From Malus domestica (lineage: Eukaryota > Streptophyta > Magnoliopsida > Rosales > Rosaceae), in assembly GCF_042453785.1 (NCBI RefSeq), contig NC_091674.1, positions 29,399,501 to 29,463,500 of the forward strand: a DNA stretch of 64,000 nucleotides, written 5' to 3'. Of the stretch, positions 54,262 to 64,000 are shown in pieces; the stretch's first letter is position 1, and every line of letters begins with the position of its first letter. The position numbers were made by a program, and so were the translations under genes. Under the pieces are notes generated by a model. The model saw only the letters and a program-made list of their open reading frames with translations, searched no databases and was not told the origin of the DNA.

Positions 54262-54425
54262 CCGGCGACGCCAACAAGCATTAGCTCTCCATAAAAAGGA
54301 GGTGATCCAGCCGCACCTTCTAATACGACTACCTTGTTACGACTTTACTTCAGTCACTAGTCTTGCCTTCGGCATCTCACCCCTGCAGTTAAGGTGAATT
54401 TGGGCATGGCCAACTCCCATAATTC
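54262..54425 (-). pseudogene. Nuclear plastid insertion: 3' end of 16S rRNA and start of the rrn16-trnI spacer
   Basis: On the minus strand it reads as the 3' end of plastid 16S rRNA: the plus-strand GGAGGTGATCCAGCCGCACC is the complement of the 16S 3' end with the anti-Shine-Dalgarno sequence, followed by CTACCTTGTTACGACTT and GTCACTAGTCTTGCCTTCGG. To the left, CCAACAAGCATTAGCTCTCC fits the plastid spacer behind 16S. Several substitutions and a small deletion relative to the usual plastid sequence show an old, non-functional transfer and not plastid DNA. Confidence 0.8.
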
Positions 54426-55085
54426 GAATTGAAGATTGATAAATAAAAAATAAAAAAAGGGTCTATTTCCACGTCATATCAATAGTTAACTCACTTATCA
54501 TAGTTAAAAGCGGCAGTTCCAGATACATTAGTGCTAAAGTCTTATGTTGGACTAATTATTGCAACTTGGAAATGTGTTTGCGTATCTCATTCATTTAGGA
54601 ACCCACCAAATTGCGACCTGGCCTTGCACGGCCGCTTTCATACTTCTATTGACTTTTTTCTCGTATAATCTTCTGGCATCATCTCCCAACCTCTAATTAA
54701 GTAGTACTAGTCATGAAGCATTAATCTTGCTCTCGTTTGGGCACCACAAATATTAGCTCCCTCGATTTTCTACCATATATCTAACTACTCAAAGTCAGAA
54801 ACTAAATAACTGGTCATCAGGAATTTAATATTTGGTGACCTCCATCACCTTACAAGCTAACTGTTTTTTTTTTTTTTTTAACAAATCGATAATGTTTTGA
54901 CAAAATTATAAGCAAGTCTCATTCGTCTCTTTATACTATCTATCAAGTACACAATTTATTAGCAAGACATTGTTGATTAAACTGCACAAACCTTCACAAT
55001 GAAAGGAAAAATTGTATATAAAAAATTGTACATAACAAATCCTTGCTGTCGAATTGTATATAAAAATTGTATATATTAGTTTGTA
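54426..55085. other. Intergenic AT-rich DNA
   Basis: Nothing recognised beyond a T-run at 54866-54879. Confidence 0.4.
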
Positions 55086-55109
55086 CCTATGTTTAATTTG
55101 TACCTTATC

Positions 55110-55668
55110 ATAAAGAAGGTACGATGGCCAATTCGACAGCAAGGATGACAGCATGGAGCTCCGCATAGCAAGACATTCGTTGCTCTCATATTTTTCGAGA
55201 AGGGAATGTTGTTGCTGACAAATTAGCCAATTTAGGGCTTCTATCATCTTCACTTGTCTGGCATTCCACTCCCCCAATTGAGATCCTCCCTCCTCTGCAC
55301 TCAGATTTCTTGGGCATGCCAACCTACAGGTTTGTCTCCTCTTCTTGATGTGTCTTCTCCTTTCTTTTCCTAACCTTTTTGGATTCCCTTTTGTTTTGCA
55401 GTTTGTTTTGCAGGTTATTACCTTTTAAGGTTTATAGAAGGGTTTGGGCGTATGTCCGCCTAGTCTTTTCCTTGTATTTTCTTTTCCAAGAGGGGTACGG
55501 TCTATGTCCCCCCTCTTTTTCTGGCATTTCCTTTCTCAAAAGGGGTAAGGTGCATGTCCCCCCCTTTTCTTTTGTATTTCTTTTCTCTTGTTCTATGAGG
55601 GGTTAGGTTTATGTCCCCCCCTGTCTAGGTGTAACTTCTTTTTTCTTATCAATAAAATTCCCTCGTAC

Positions 55669-55700
<32 letters not shown>
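55110..55700 (+). mobile_element. 5'-truncated LINE: RNase H tail, 3' UTR and poly(A)
   Basis: A frame reads QDIRCSHIFREGNVVADKLA, NLGLLSSSLVWHSTPP and FLGMPTYRFVSSS-stop (TGA near 55347), the end of the RNase H domain found in plant L1-type LINEs (HxxREGN-x-x-AD-x-LA). An in-frame TAG lies just before QDIRC. The 3' UTR has three copies of a ~60-bp unit around AGGGGTACGGTCTATGTCCC, then CAATAAAATTCCC and a poly(A) of about 30 (55671-55700). A dead, heavily truncated copy; LINEs move by target-primed reverse transcription. Confidence 0.75.
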
Positions 55701-55703
<3 letters not shown>

Positions 55704-57240
55704 ATTACTTGTAGGAGTTTTCTAATTTTGCGAGACAAAGCTAAGGGTTTTAGGGTGTAAATTTTTTATAGGCTTTTAATCATTTTAGCTAAAATTTAAC
55801 TTGAAAACTGAGAGCATAATTAATTATGTTCTAGCACATTATAAATGCCATAAGATTATATTGGAGATTTAAGATTTAAGGGAGATTTTATTAAGTAAAC
55901 ATGGGGTATAGTAAAATGGTTATCAAGTGCTCCTTCTCCTTCTCCATTTCCATCCCATGGTTTAATCCACTTGTCATCCTCCATCTCATGGTACAAGAAC
56001 AAAATTCGATTTGTCTTGGCCCACAAAGAAAAAGTTTAAAATATGGATTGATTTTTCAATGTGTTCAAAACACGGGACGATACACCTTATGTTATTATAT
56101 ACAAGTGGAGGAAGTTTTTATTTTTATTTTTATTTTTTATAATCCCTCCATTTGTACAATAACAAATAACGTATGTGCCCGTGTTCCGAACAAATTGAAA
56201 AATCTAATCAAAATATGTGCATGAGCTAGGTTGGAATTAATAGGGAGAAAACACAAAACTCACAGGCTGTAGCCCATACAATCGTTTGGTCCCTGATTTC
56301 CGCATACGTACAGTTTTCATTTTAGGGTTTCATAAAGGTTTGAATTATGATCAGCAGTAGGATTTAAAATTGGAAACCCTAATATGAGCAGCATGAGACA
56401 AATTTGGCAGATTGAAATCATGCATGAATACTTTGAAGGGACATGTAGTGGTAGGCTACCTTCCATCTCTAATATTTGTGTGATGAATAATTAGCAATTT
56501 ATAGAGTGGTTTATTAGGTCAGGTAAGGCTTATAAGCTATAATATATATTATGGTTCATTTGATAATTATTTTGTTTTTTAATTTTTAATTTTTTTGTGT
56601 GTGAGAAATAGAGAACAAATACATTAGAAAAAAAGGAAACTTTAACGAAAATCTTATAGTACTGTTCACTTTAATAAAAAATCACATTTTTACACTAAAA
56701 AGTCAATCATGGTACTATTCATTTTGCTCTTTATTTTGTTCTTATCGTTAAAACTCAAAGTTTTTAAACCATTTTCATTAGTTTTTCTTATAAAAATAAG
56801 GAATATAAAAGAGCGGATGAATGAAGAAGAAATGTGCAGAGAATGATCACAAAATAATGAAAATTTAAAACCAAAGACTATTTAAAATTATTTTCTCCCG
56901 ACCATATACAACCCTTTCCCCTATAACCAAAAGCTATTTAAAGTTGTTTTCTCCCTCCCACACACAACCTTTTCCCTGATACAATTTTCTCTTGTCTCAG
57001 ACGAAAAAGGTGAAAACTGAAAGCCTAAAAAATGAAATAGTAATTAAAAGTCTCATTTTATTCAGTTTCACGCATATATCATGCCAATATTAGTCAACTT
57101 AGGATATGAGATATACAAAGAACTAATTAAGCCACACTTTTGAGTGACATATTAGTCCGAAGGGTAAATGTACCTCTCATACACAAGTCATTATAATGGC
57201 CACTAAGTAAATTAAGTGGCATAATCACTTGCGATCGATG
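55701..57240. other. Intergenic AT-rich DNA
   Basis: No gene seen. Two related pieces, CTATTTAAAnTnnTTTTCTCCC, occur at 56878-56900 and 56933-56955. Confidence 0.4.
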
Positions 57241-57252
57241 GCGGCAATGTTG

Positions 57253-57472
57253 GAAAAGGATCCTCACCAAATCCTTTTCTTAGAGATCTTGGGGATCCTG
57301 CAATTATATCAGTTCATCGTATAATGTGCGGTCATAAATAATTTAAATTTTAAAATTTTAAATTCAAATATAAATACCTAACGAAAATTAACCGCACGAT
57401 GTATGATGAACAAACACGATTGCGGGATCCCTAGGATCCCTAGGAAAATGATCCGGTGAGGATCTTTTTCTA
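57253..57472. mobile_element. Palindromic MITE (Mutator-like)
   Basis: GAAAAGGATCCTCACCAAAT ... GGGGATCCTGCAAT on the left pairs with ATTGCGGGATCCCTAGGATC ... GGTGAGGATCTTTTTC on the right. The inverted arms extend to GTTCATC/GATGAAC near the middle. Flanks GCAATGTTG (57244-57252) and GCAAAGTTG (57473-57481) differ by one base, a 9-bp duplication. Confidence 0.72.
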
Positions 57473-57481
57473 GCAAAGTTG

Positions 57482-57850
57482 ACATGAAAGAGAAGGGTTA
57501 AATCAGATTATTTTAAACACTTAGATTTAGGTGAATATTTAGTCATTAAATTATAATCTTTCAGTGATCGCGTAAACTATTTCTTTAATATAGTTTAGAC
57601 TGATGTCACAAACTCACAGAGATTGTAGATTGATGCCGGTTGAGCTAGGCTTCTGACCAACATATAGTAGGATATCAATTTTGATTCATAAACCACCATG
57701 AGGTGATTTAGTAGTTGGGGAAAAATTTCAAGCATGTATTGCATATGACACGTTCTGAGTTCGATTCCTAGCGCGTGTGAACTACACGATGTTAGTCACG
57801 GAGAAAATGAAATGCCTTTTGTGAGTCTTTTGGCCCCCAGAAGAATAGAT
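57482..57850. other. Intergenic DNA
   Basis: No gene seen. A retrotransposon-like patch TGAGTTCGATTCCTAGCGCG near 57757 resembles a tRNA B box, too little to call. Confidence 0.35.
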
Positions 57851-57853
57851 TGA

Positions 57854-58215
57854 TGTGAGGATGGGAAGGTAAAAAAGTCCCACATCGATAAAATAATGAA
57901 AAACTTTGTAAGGACTTATAAGAGGTTGAACTACTCTCTATATTGCCAATGGTTTTATGGTGGAATCTCAACTTTCTTCATGGTATCAGAGTAGGTTAGC
58001 CCACATGTGAAGCTCAACGGCCACACATGCTCGACGTCACCCAATTTGTGTTTTCCACGTGTTTGGCTTGAAAATTCGTCATATATGAGGAGCGTGTGAG
58101 AATGTAAAGGTAAAAGAGTCTTACATCAGTAAAAGGAAAAACTTTGCAAAAGCTTATAAGAAGTTGGGTTATTCCCTATATTGTCAATTAGTTTTATGAT
58201 TTGAGAATTCTATTA
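57854..58215 (+). mobile_element. TRIM (tiny LTR element)
   Basis: A ~127-bp LTR (57854-57980; TGTGAGGATGGGAAGGT ... CAACTTTCTTCA) is followed at once by TGGTATCAGAGTAGG, the methionine-tRNA primer site. After about 110 bases and a short purine stretch (ATGAGGAGCG), a second diverged copy begins at 58095 (TGTGAGAATGTAAAGGT, AAAACTTTGCAAAAGCTTAT, AGTTTTATGATTTGAG). No coding region; terminal-repeat retrotransposon in miniature. The copies differ at many sites, so it is old. Confidence 0.72.
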
Positions 58216-59394
58216 TGACGACATCTCAAATATATTATACATTATTTACATGCCAATGCGTGCGTGATTAGTTTATAATAAAATTTCAGGGGAGTTCTTC
58301 TAATAATTTGATACATGTATGACCAACAAGTTTCATAAGTTGCAAATAACAAAATGTATGCCCCATCCCCTAATGACTTATCTTTATGTCAGATTGATTG
58401 TTGGGCACCTTTGCGGCTCACCCTGGGCTATATGCCATAAGAACCATTTTCTTAGGTTTTTCAAGCCCAAGGTCTATTAGTTTGGGCCTAAATTTAACAG
58501 TTCCCACCCAATTATTAGTAGGCTTGTATTCTGACAAAATTAGCCCATGCTTAAAATACATGAAAAATTGATATCGAATTCGTTATTTAACGAGATTCGA
58601 ATTTAAGATCTCTTACTTTACAAGTGAAGATAAATATTGTTAGACCTTAGTACTAAGTGGAAAGTGAGCAAAGCTTTGGAATCCCCAATTCGAGTTCGAA
58701 CTCCAACGAATGCATTTCTTGGGATCACTGACTCTGTTTTGGAGTACCATTTAACCTGGAAGCCAAATGTACACTGCCATCTCATGTGGTACCGGAACTT
58801 CATGGAAAGGAGGATTAGTCTGCCCTTGATTTGTGATGGGATACCTCCATTGATTTAGATCCAACCAGGTGACAATGAGGTTGACAGTTGGTTCATATGG
58901 ATATGTTATCCTCCTTGTAGAAGCTTCATAAAATACAAAGTCTTGTCCTTTCATTAAATTGGCTAGCCGCCCTTTTTTTTTTTTTTATTAGTTGTGTTTT
59001 TTTGTTTTTTGTTTTTTTGGGATGTCACCTCATAAGATGATATCATATACGAAACTTAAAAAATGTATTTTACTCTACACATTGCTGATCACTAGTACTT
59101 TTCTAATACAAATCGATCTCACATACATATATAAAACATCATTAATATAATCAACAAATGTAATATTACAAGCAACGAAACCCCTATTATCTGCACTTTT
59201 GTCGGTGGGATTCACTACTGGTATTAAAGTGGATATGTTATAATAGAAATAAAGTATACATAAACCATTTCTTAATTTCAGATTATATCCCTCATCTTTG
59301 GTGGTATGACCACTAAAGATGAGGGAAGAGTCGGTGACCCCAAAAAATGTATTCGTGGGAGTTCGAACTTAGATTGGGGATTCACAACCCAAAA
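58216..59394. other. Intergenic DNA with an inverted 65-bp pair and a hairpin
   Basis: GGAATCCCCAATTCGAGTTC ... GGGATCACTGACTC (58677-58733) recurs inverted at 59329-59388 (GAGTCGGTGACCCC ... GATTGGGGATTC). TCCCTCATCTTTGGTGGT (59288-59305) and ACCACTAAAGATGAGGGA (59309-59326) form an 18-base stem with a 3-base loop. No gene recognised; an open frame at 58637-58858 has no family resemblance. Confidence 0.5.
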
Positions 59395-59549
59395 GGGAAG
59401 ATGATCATCTCCGGATCCACTTTGTAGGAATCTTAAGGATCTTCACATTTTAGCTGTTCATTGTATATTGTGTGGTCAATTTTCGTCAGATACTATTTGT
59501 GTTTAATTTTAAATAAAAAAATCAAATGATTTCTAATCGCACGATACAC
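59395..59549. repeat. Half of a MITE, cut by the element at 59550
   Basis: Similar in order to the MITE at 57253-57472 (GATC-rich start, GCTGTTCATTGTATATTGTG, AATTTTCGTC, AATCGCACGATACAC), but it stops in the middle of the expected sequence where TAGGCCTGGC begins. The other half should lie beyond the window. Confidence 0.5.
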
Positions 59550-60193
59550 TAGGCCTGGCAAACGGGTCGTGTCAGTCGTGTTCGTGTCGTTTTCGTGTAA
59601 CACCTGTTATCTTAACGGGTCGTGTCGTGTCACACCCGTTATCTTAACGGGTCCTTAACAGGTCGTGTCACTTTACCCAACGGGTAAAGTGACCCGACCC
59701 GTTATGACCCGTTATGACCCGTTAAGAAAAATATATTTTTTTTCTTAAATTTGCACATACCACACATTGCCACATAAATATTACTTCAAAACATTAAAAC
59801 ACATTTGTCGTTTAAGTACTACATCTACACTCGAAAATAAGAGCCTAATAAAAAAATAATACATACACTACTAATCTATTACAAATTTTAAATGTGCAAG
59901 GATATGCAAAATGAAACAGTTTTTGTTTTCAAGGTTGTGAAATTTTTCTCAAAAGTGTAAACCTCAATTTACAAAATCCTCGATTTACATCGATCATCAT
60001 GAAATTGCATTGGAACTTTGGCTTGATCTATTGCCTTCAAGAGTTATGTTGATAATGTTTTCAGTAAGGTTTTCCACGTCATAACTATCTTCTGCATAAA
60101 CTAAGCATAGAAAAACCAAACATTAAAAATCATTCAAATTATGAGAAGTTTACCAAAATAATTATGAAAAAAAATAAAACAATAGTACTATAC

Positions 60194-63100
60194 CATACTT
60201 TTATTAAGTATAAACATAAGATTTTGTGGTATCCACTAGTGTAAATATTTTAAATTGAAGATCGAATTCAATCATTGTATTCATATAAGGTCAAGGAGTG
60301 TAGTTGTAAAAAATCATCAAAATCGGAGTTAAATTAACCGTTAAATCGTGATTTTTCGTTTATAACCGTCGAAAAGTTTTGTCCCGTTAATTGATCTCTG
60401 AATGTTTGTTTTTTGTAATTTTTGACGTATGGGATCTCGAAGTATATACAAACATGTTTAACGGTTGGATCTTTGAAACTAGTTTCATAGAATGAGTATC
60501 CCATCAAAACAATAGATTAACTAATATTTAATAGTTTATTCATACTTTTATTAAGTATAACATAAGATTTTGTGGTATCCACTAGTGTAAATATTTTAAA
60601 TTGAAGATCGAATTCAATCATTGTATTCATATAAGGTCAAGGAGTGTAGTTGTAAAAAATCATCAAAATCGGAGTTAAATTAACCGTTAAATCATGATTT
60701 TTCGTTTATAACCGTTGAAAAGTTTTGTCCCGTTACATGCTCTCTGAATGTTTTTTTTTTGCAATTTTTGGCGTATGCGATCTCAAAATATATACAAACA
60801 TGTTTGACGGTTGGATCATTGAAACTAGTTTTGTAGAATGAGTATCCCATTAAAACAATAGATTCACTAATACTTAATAGTTTATTCATATTTTTATTAA
60901 GTATAACATAAGATTTTGTGGTATCCACTAGTGTAAATATTTTAAATTGAAGATCGAATTCAATCATTGTATTCATATAAGGTCAAGGAGTGTATTTGTA
61001 AAAAATCATCAAAATCGGAGTTAAATTAACCGTTAAATTGTGATTTTTCGTTTATAACCGTCGAAAAGTTTTGTCTCGTTACTTGCTCTCTGAATGTTTG
61101 TTTTTTGTAATTTTTGGCGTATGCGATCTCGAAATATATAAAAACATGTTTGACGGTTGGATCATTGAAACTAGTTTCGTAGAATGAGTATCCCATTAAA
61201 ACAATAGATTCACTAATACGTAATAGTTTATTCATATTTTTATTAAGTATAATATAAGATTTTGTGGTTTCCACTAGTGTAAATATTTTAAATTGAAGAT
61301 CGAATTCAATCATTGTATTCATATAAGGTCAAGGAGTGTAGCTGCAAAAAATCATCAAAATCAGAGTTAAAATGACCGTTAAATCGTGATTTTTCTTTTT
61401 ATAACCGTCGAAAAGTTTTGTCCCGTTAATTGATCTCTGAATGTTTGTTTTTTGTAATTTTTGACGTATGGGATCTCGAAGTATATACAAACATGTTTGA
61501 CGGTTGGATCTTTGAAACTAGTTTCATAGAATGAGTATCCCATCAAAACAATAGATTAACTAATATTTAATAGTTTATTCATACTTTTATTAAGTATAAC
61601 ATAAGATTTTGTGGTATCCACTAGTGTAAATATTTTAAATTGAAGATCGAATTCAATCATTGTATTCATATAAGGTCAAGGAGTGTAGTTGTAAAAAATC
61701 ATCAAAATCGGAGTTAAATTAACCGTTAAATCATGATTTTTCGTTTATAACCGTTGAAAAGTTTTGTCCCGTTACTTGCTCTCTGAATGTTTTTTTTTTG
61801 CAATTTTTGGCGTATGCGATCTCAAAATATATACAAACATGTTTGACGGTTGGATCATTGAAACTAGTTTTGTAGAATGAGTATCCCATTAAAACAATAG
61901 ATTCACTAATACTTAAGAATTTATTCATACTTTTATTAAGTATAATATAAGATTTTGTGGTATCCACTAGTGTAAATATTTTAAATTGAAGATCGAATTC
62001 AATCATTGTATTCATATAAGGTCAAGGAGTGTATTTGTAAAAAATCATCAAAATCGGAGTTAAATTAACCGTTAAATTGTGATTTTTCGTTTATAACCGT
62101 CGAAAAGTTTTGTCTCGTTACTTGCTCTCTGAATGTTTGTTTTTTGTAATTTTTGGCGTATGCGATCTCGAAATATATAAAAACATGTTTGACGGTTGGA
62201 TCATTGAAACTAGTTTCGTAGAATGAGTATCCCATCAAAACAATAGATTCACTAATACTTAAGAGTTTATTCATACTTTTATTAAGTATAACAAAAGATT
62301 TTGTGGTATCCACTAGTGTAAATATTTTAAATTGAAGATCGAATTCAATCATTGTATTCATATAGGGTCAAGGAGTGTAGTTGTAAAAAATCATCAAAAT
62401 CGGAGTTAAAATGACCGTTAAATCGTGATTTTTCGTTTATAACCGTCGAAAAGTTTTGTCTCGTTACTTGATCTCTGAATGTTTGTTTTTTGTAAGTTTT
62501 GACGTATGCGATCTCGAAGTATATATAAACATGTTTGACGGTTGGATCATTGAAACTAGTTTCGTAGAATGAGTATCCCATCAAAACAATAGATTCACTA
62601 ATACTAAATAGTTTATTCATACTTTTATTAAGTATAATATAAGATTTTGTGGTATCCACTAGTGTAAATATTTTAAATTGAAGATCGAATTCAATCATTG
62701 TATTCATATAAGGTCAAGGAGTGTAGCTGCAAAAAATCCTCAAAATCAGAGTTAAAATGACCGTTAAATCGTTATTTTTCTTTTTATAACCGTCAAAAAG
62801 TTTTGTCCCGTTAATTGATCTCTGAATGTTTGTTTTTTGTAATTTTTGACGTATGCGATCTCGAAGTATATAAAAACATGTTTGACGGTTGGATCTTTGA
62901 AACTAGTTTCGTAGAATGAGTATCCCATCAAAACAATAGATTCACTAATACTTAATAGTTTATTCATACTTTTATTAAGTATAATATAAGATTTTGTGGT
63001 ATCCACTAGTGTAAATATTTTAAATTGAAGATCGAATTCATTACTTGTATTCATATAGGGTCAAGGAGTGTACTTGTAAAAAATCATCAAAATCGGAGTT

Positions 63101-63625
63101 AAATTAACCGCTAAATCGTGATTTTTCGTTTATAACCGTCGAAAACTTTTGTCCCATTACTTGATCTCAGAATGTTTGTTTTTTGCAATTTTTGGCGTAT
63201 GCGATCTCGAAGTATATACAAACATGTTTGACGGTTGGATCATTGAAACTAGTTTTGTAGAATGAGTATCCCATCAAAACAATAGATTCACTAATACTTA
63301 AGAGTTTATTCATACTTTTATTAAGTATAACATAAGATTTTGTGGTATCCACTAGTGTAAATATTTTAAATTGAAGATCGAATTCAATCATTGTATTCAT
63401 TTAGGGTCAAGGAGTGTAGCTGCAAAAAATCATCAAAATCAGAGTTAAAATGACCGTTAAATCGTGATTTTTCTTTTTATAACCGTCGAAAAGTTTTGTC
63501 CCGTTAATTGATCTCTGAATGTTTGTTTTTTGCAATTTTTGGCGTATGCGATCTCGAAGTATATACAAACATGTTTGACGGTTGGATCGTTGAAATTAGT
63601 TTCGTAGAATGAGTATCCCATGAAG
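60194..63625. repeat. Tandem array of about ten 345-347-bp units
   Basis: Unit starts (CATACTTTTATTAAGTATAA) at 60194, 60541, 60888, 61233, 61580, 61926, 62272, 62618, 62965 and 63311. Each unit holds TTTTGTGGTATCCACTAGTG, GAATTCAATCATTGTATTCA, AACCGTTAAATCGTGATTTT, TTGACGGTTGGATC and GAATGAGTATCCCAT. Shared variants show that units 4(second half)-5-6 copy units 1(second half)-2-3 at an offset of 1,039 bp, a three-unit higher-order duplication. Minus-strand frames of 77-120 codons recur in most units because the repeat happens to be open; I do not call them genes. Confidence 0.93.
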
Positions 63626-63880
63626 TTCAATGGTGTGTGTGTATATATATATATATATTTATTAAGTATATTTAAATCTATTTATTTTGTATGTATAATT
63701 ATTAAAGTTTTTAGGGGTATAAAATTTAATATATATATATATATAATTATTATAGTTAATATTTTGGGTATAATTATTATAGTATATATAATTATTATAA
63801 TTATTATAGTTAATTTAATATATATATCTATAATTATTATAGTATTTTTTTAGGGTTATAAATTATTAAATTAATATTCT
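63626..63880. repeat. (TA)n and ATTATTATA-rich simple sequence
   Basis: Almost pure A/T with TATATATATATA and AATTATTATAGT runs directly behind the array. Confidence 0.8.
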
Positions 63881-64000
63881 GCTTATCGTGTATCGTGTTA
63901 CCCACGTGTATACCCGAACAAACCCGTTATCTTAACAGGTGCTTATCGGGTTACCCGATAACGACCCGTTTCGTTATCGTGTCGACTCGAACACCTGTTA

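Larger units (their letters stand above)
59550..64000 (-). mobile_element. hAT-like element, right end outside the window, with an internal tandem array
   Basis: Starts TAGGCCTGGCAAACGGGTCG and is packed with CGTGTCGTTTTCGTG, ACCCGTTA and TAACGGGT motifs (59553-59725), the subterminal clusters common in plant hAT elements. The same motifs return at 63885-64000 (CGTGTTACCCACGTG, AACCCGTTATCTTAAC, GGGTTACCCGATAACG). On the minus strand at about 60105-60000 a short frame VYAEDSYDVENLTENIINIT, LEGNRSSQSSNAIS-stop could be a transposase C-terminus. Between lie the 346-bp array and AT-rich DNA. The 64000 edge may already be near the right end. Confidence 0.5.

Noticed and set aside
54296-54425. Functional 16S rRNA gene
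   Set aside because: Only the last ~130 bases are present and they carry substitutions; flanks are nuclear repeats.
58637-58954. Overlapping 61-73-codon frames on both strands
   Set aside because: No homology recognised and part of an inverted dispersed repeat.
59288-59326. microRNA precursor
   Set aside because: The stem has only a 3-base loop and 18-base arms, too compact for a plant pre-miRNA.
60692-63400. Seven minus-strand frames (MNTMIEFDLQFKIFTLVDTT...) as a tandem gene family
   Set aside because: Each is the same position of the 346-bp repeat; neighbouring units lose the frame freely, no known fold, no promoter, and AT-rich composition makes open frames likely.
60194-63625. CRISPR-like array
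   Set aside because: Units are contiguous 346-bp tandem repeats without spacers, in a plant genome.

Overview
This is a nuclear window from a flowering plant. The genes have short exons with GT-AG introns, the intergenic DNA is AT-rich, and there are plant-specific families: an oleosin, a nepenthesin-type aspartic protease, a thylakoid-lumen cyclophilin and a phytocyanin. The repeats include nested LTR elements, MITEs, hAT-like elements, a TRIM and a plastid insertion. The repeat styles remind me of Rosaceae (apple/pear group), but that is a recollection and not a database result.

Layout. 1-155 (-): start of a phytocyanin/early nodulin-like gene cut by the window edge. 1.3-2.35 kb: palindromic repeat blocks around a degenerate GC-rich minisatellite. 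2.995-6.36 kb (+): C3HC zinc-finger (NIPA/MEM1-like) gene with seven exons, one intron of GC-AG type. 6.69-7.79 kb (-): lumenal cyclophilin. 8.27-9.86 kb (-): organellar single-stranded DNA-binding protein. 10.7-15.2 kb: a non-autonomous hAT element split by a young LTR element that carries an F-box gene fragment instead of gag-pol. 15.48-17.01 kb (-): aspartic protease. 17-21 kb: repeats. 21.15-23.94 kb (+): USP-like gene. 24.8-25.26 kb (-): a small unknown gene between inverted repeats. 27.5-29.3 kb (+): broken domesticated hAT (BED/hATC) gene with a MITE in its last exon. 30.72-34.12 kb (-): eIF2B delta. 35.4-36.6 kb (+): CHUP1-like pseudogene. 37.5-40.9 kb: TIR element containing a solo LTR. 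41.17-41.69 kb (+): oleosin with G-box/RY promoter motifs. 42.8-48.07 kb (-): a young, apparently whole Ty1-copia element inserted into an older hAT-like repeat. 50.66-51.15 kb (-): small conserved protein of unknown function. 52-59.5 kb: repeats only, including a perfect 158-bp tandem duplication, a plastid 16S rRNA fragment, a LINE 3' end, a TRIM and MITEs. 59.55 kb to the end: a hAT-like element, open at the right, holding about ten tandem copies of a 346-bp unit.

The genes are individually transcribed plant genes with no operon logic. Three encode organelle-related proteins, but neighbouring here is probably chance. I recombined exons by eye; all complete gene models close in frame with consistent splice phases. 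I did not find a convincing new defence or signalling system. The most unusual structures are the gene-fragment-carrying LTR element nested in a hAT element, the inverted-repeat-flanked small gene, and the 346-bp array with a three-unit higher-order duplication.
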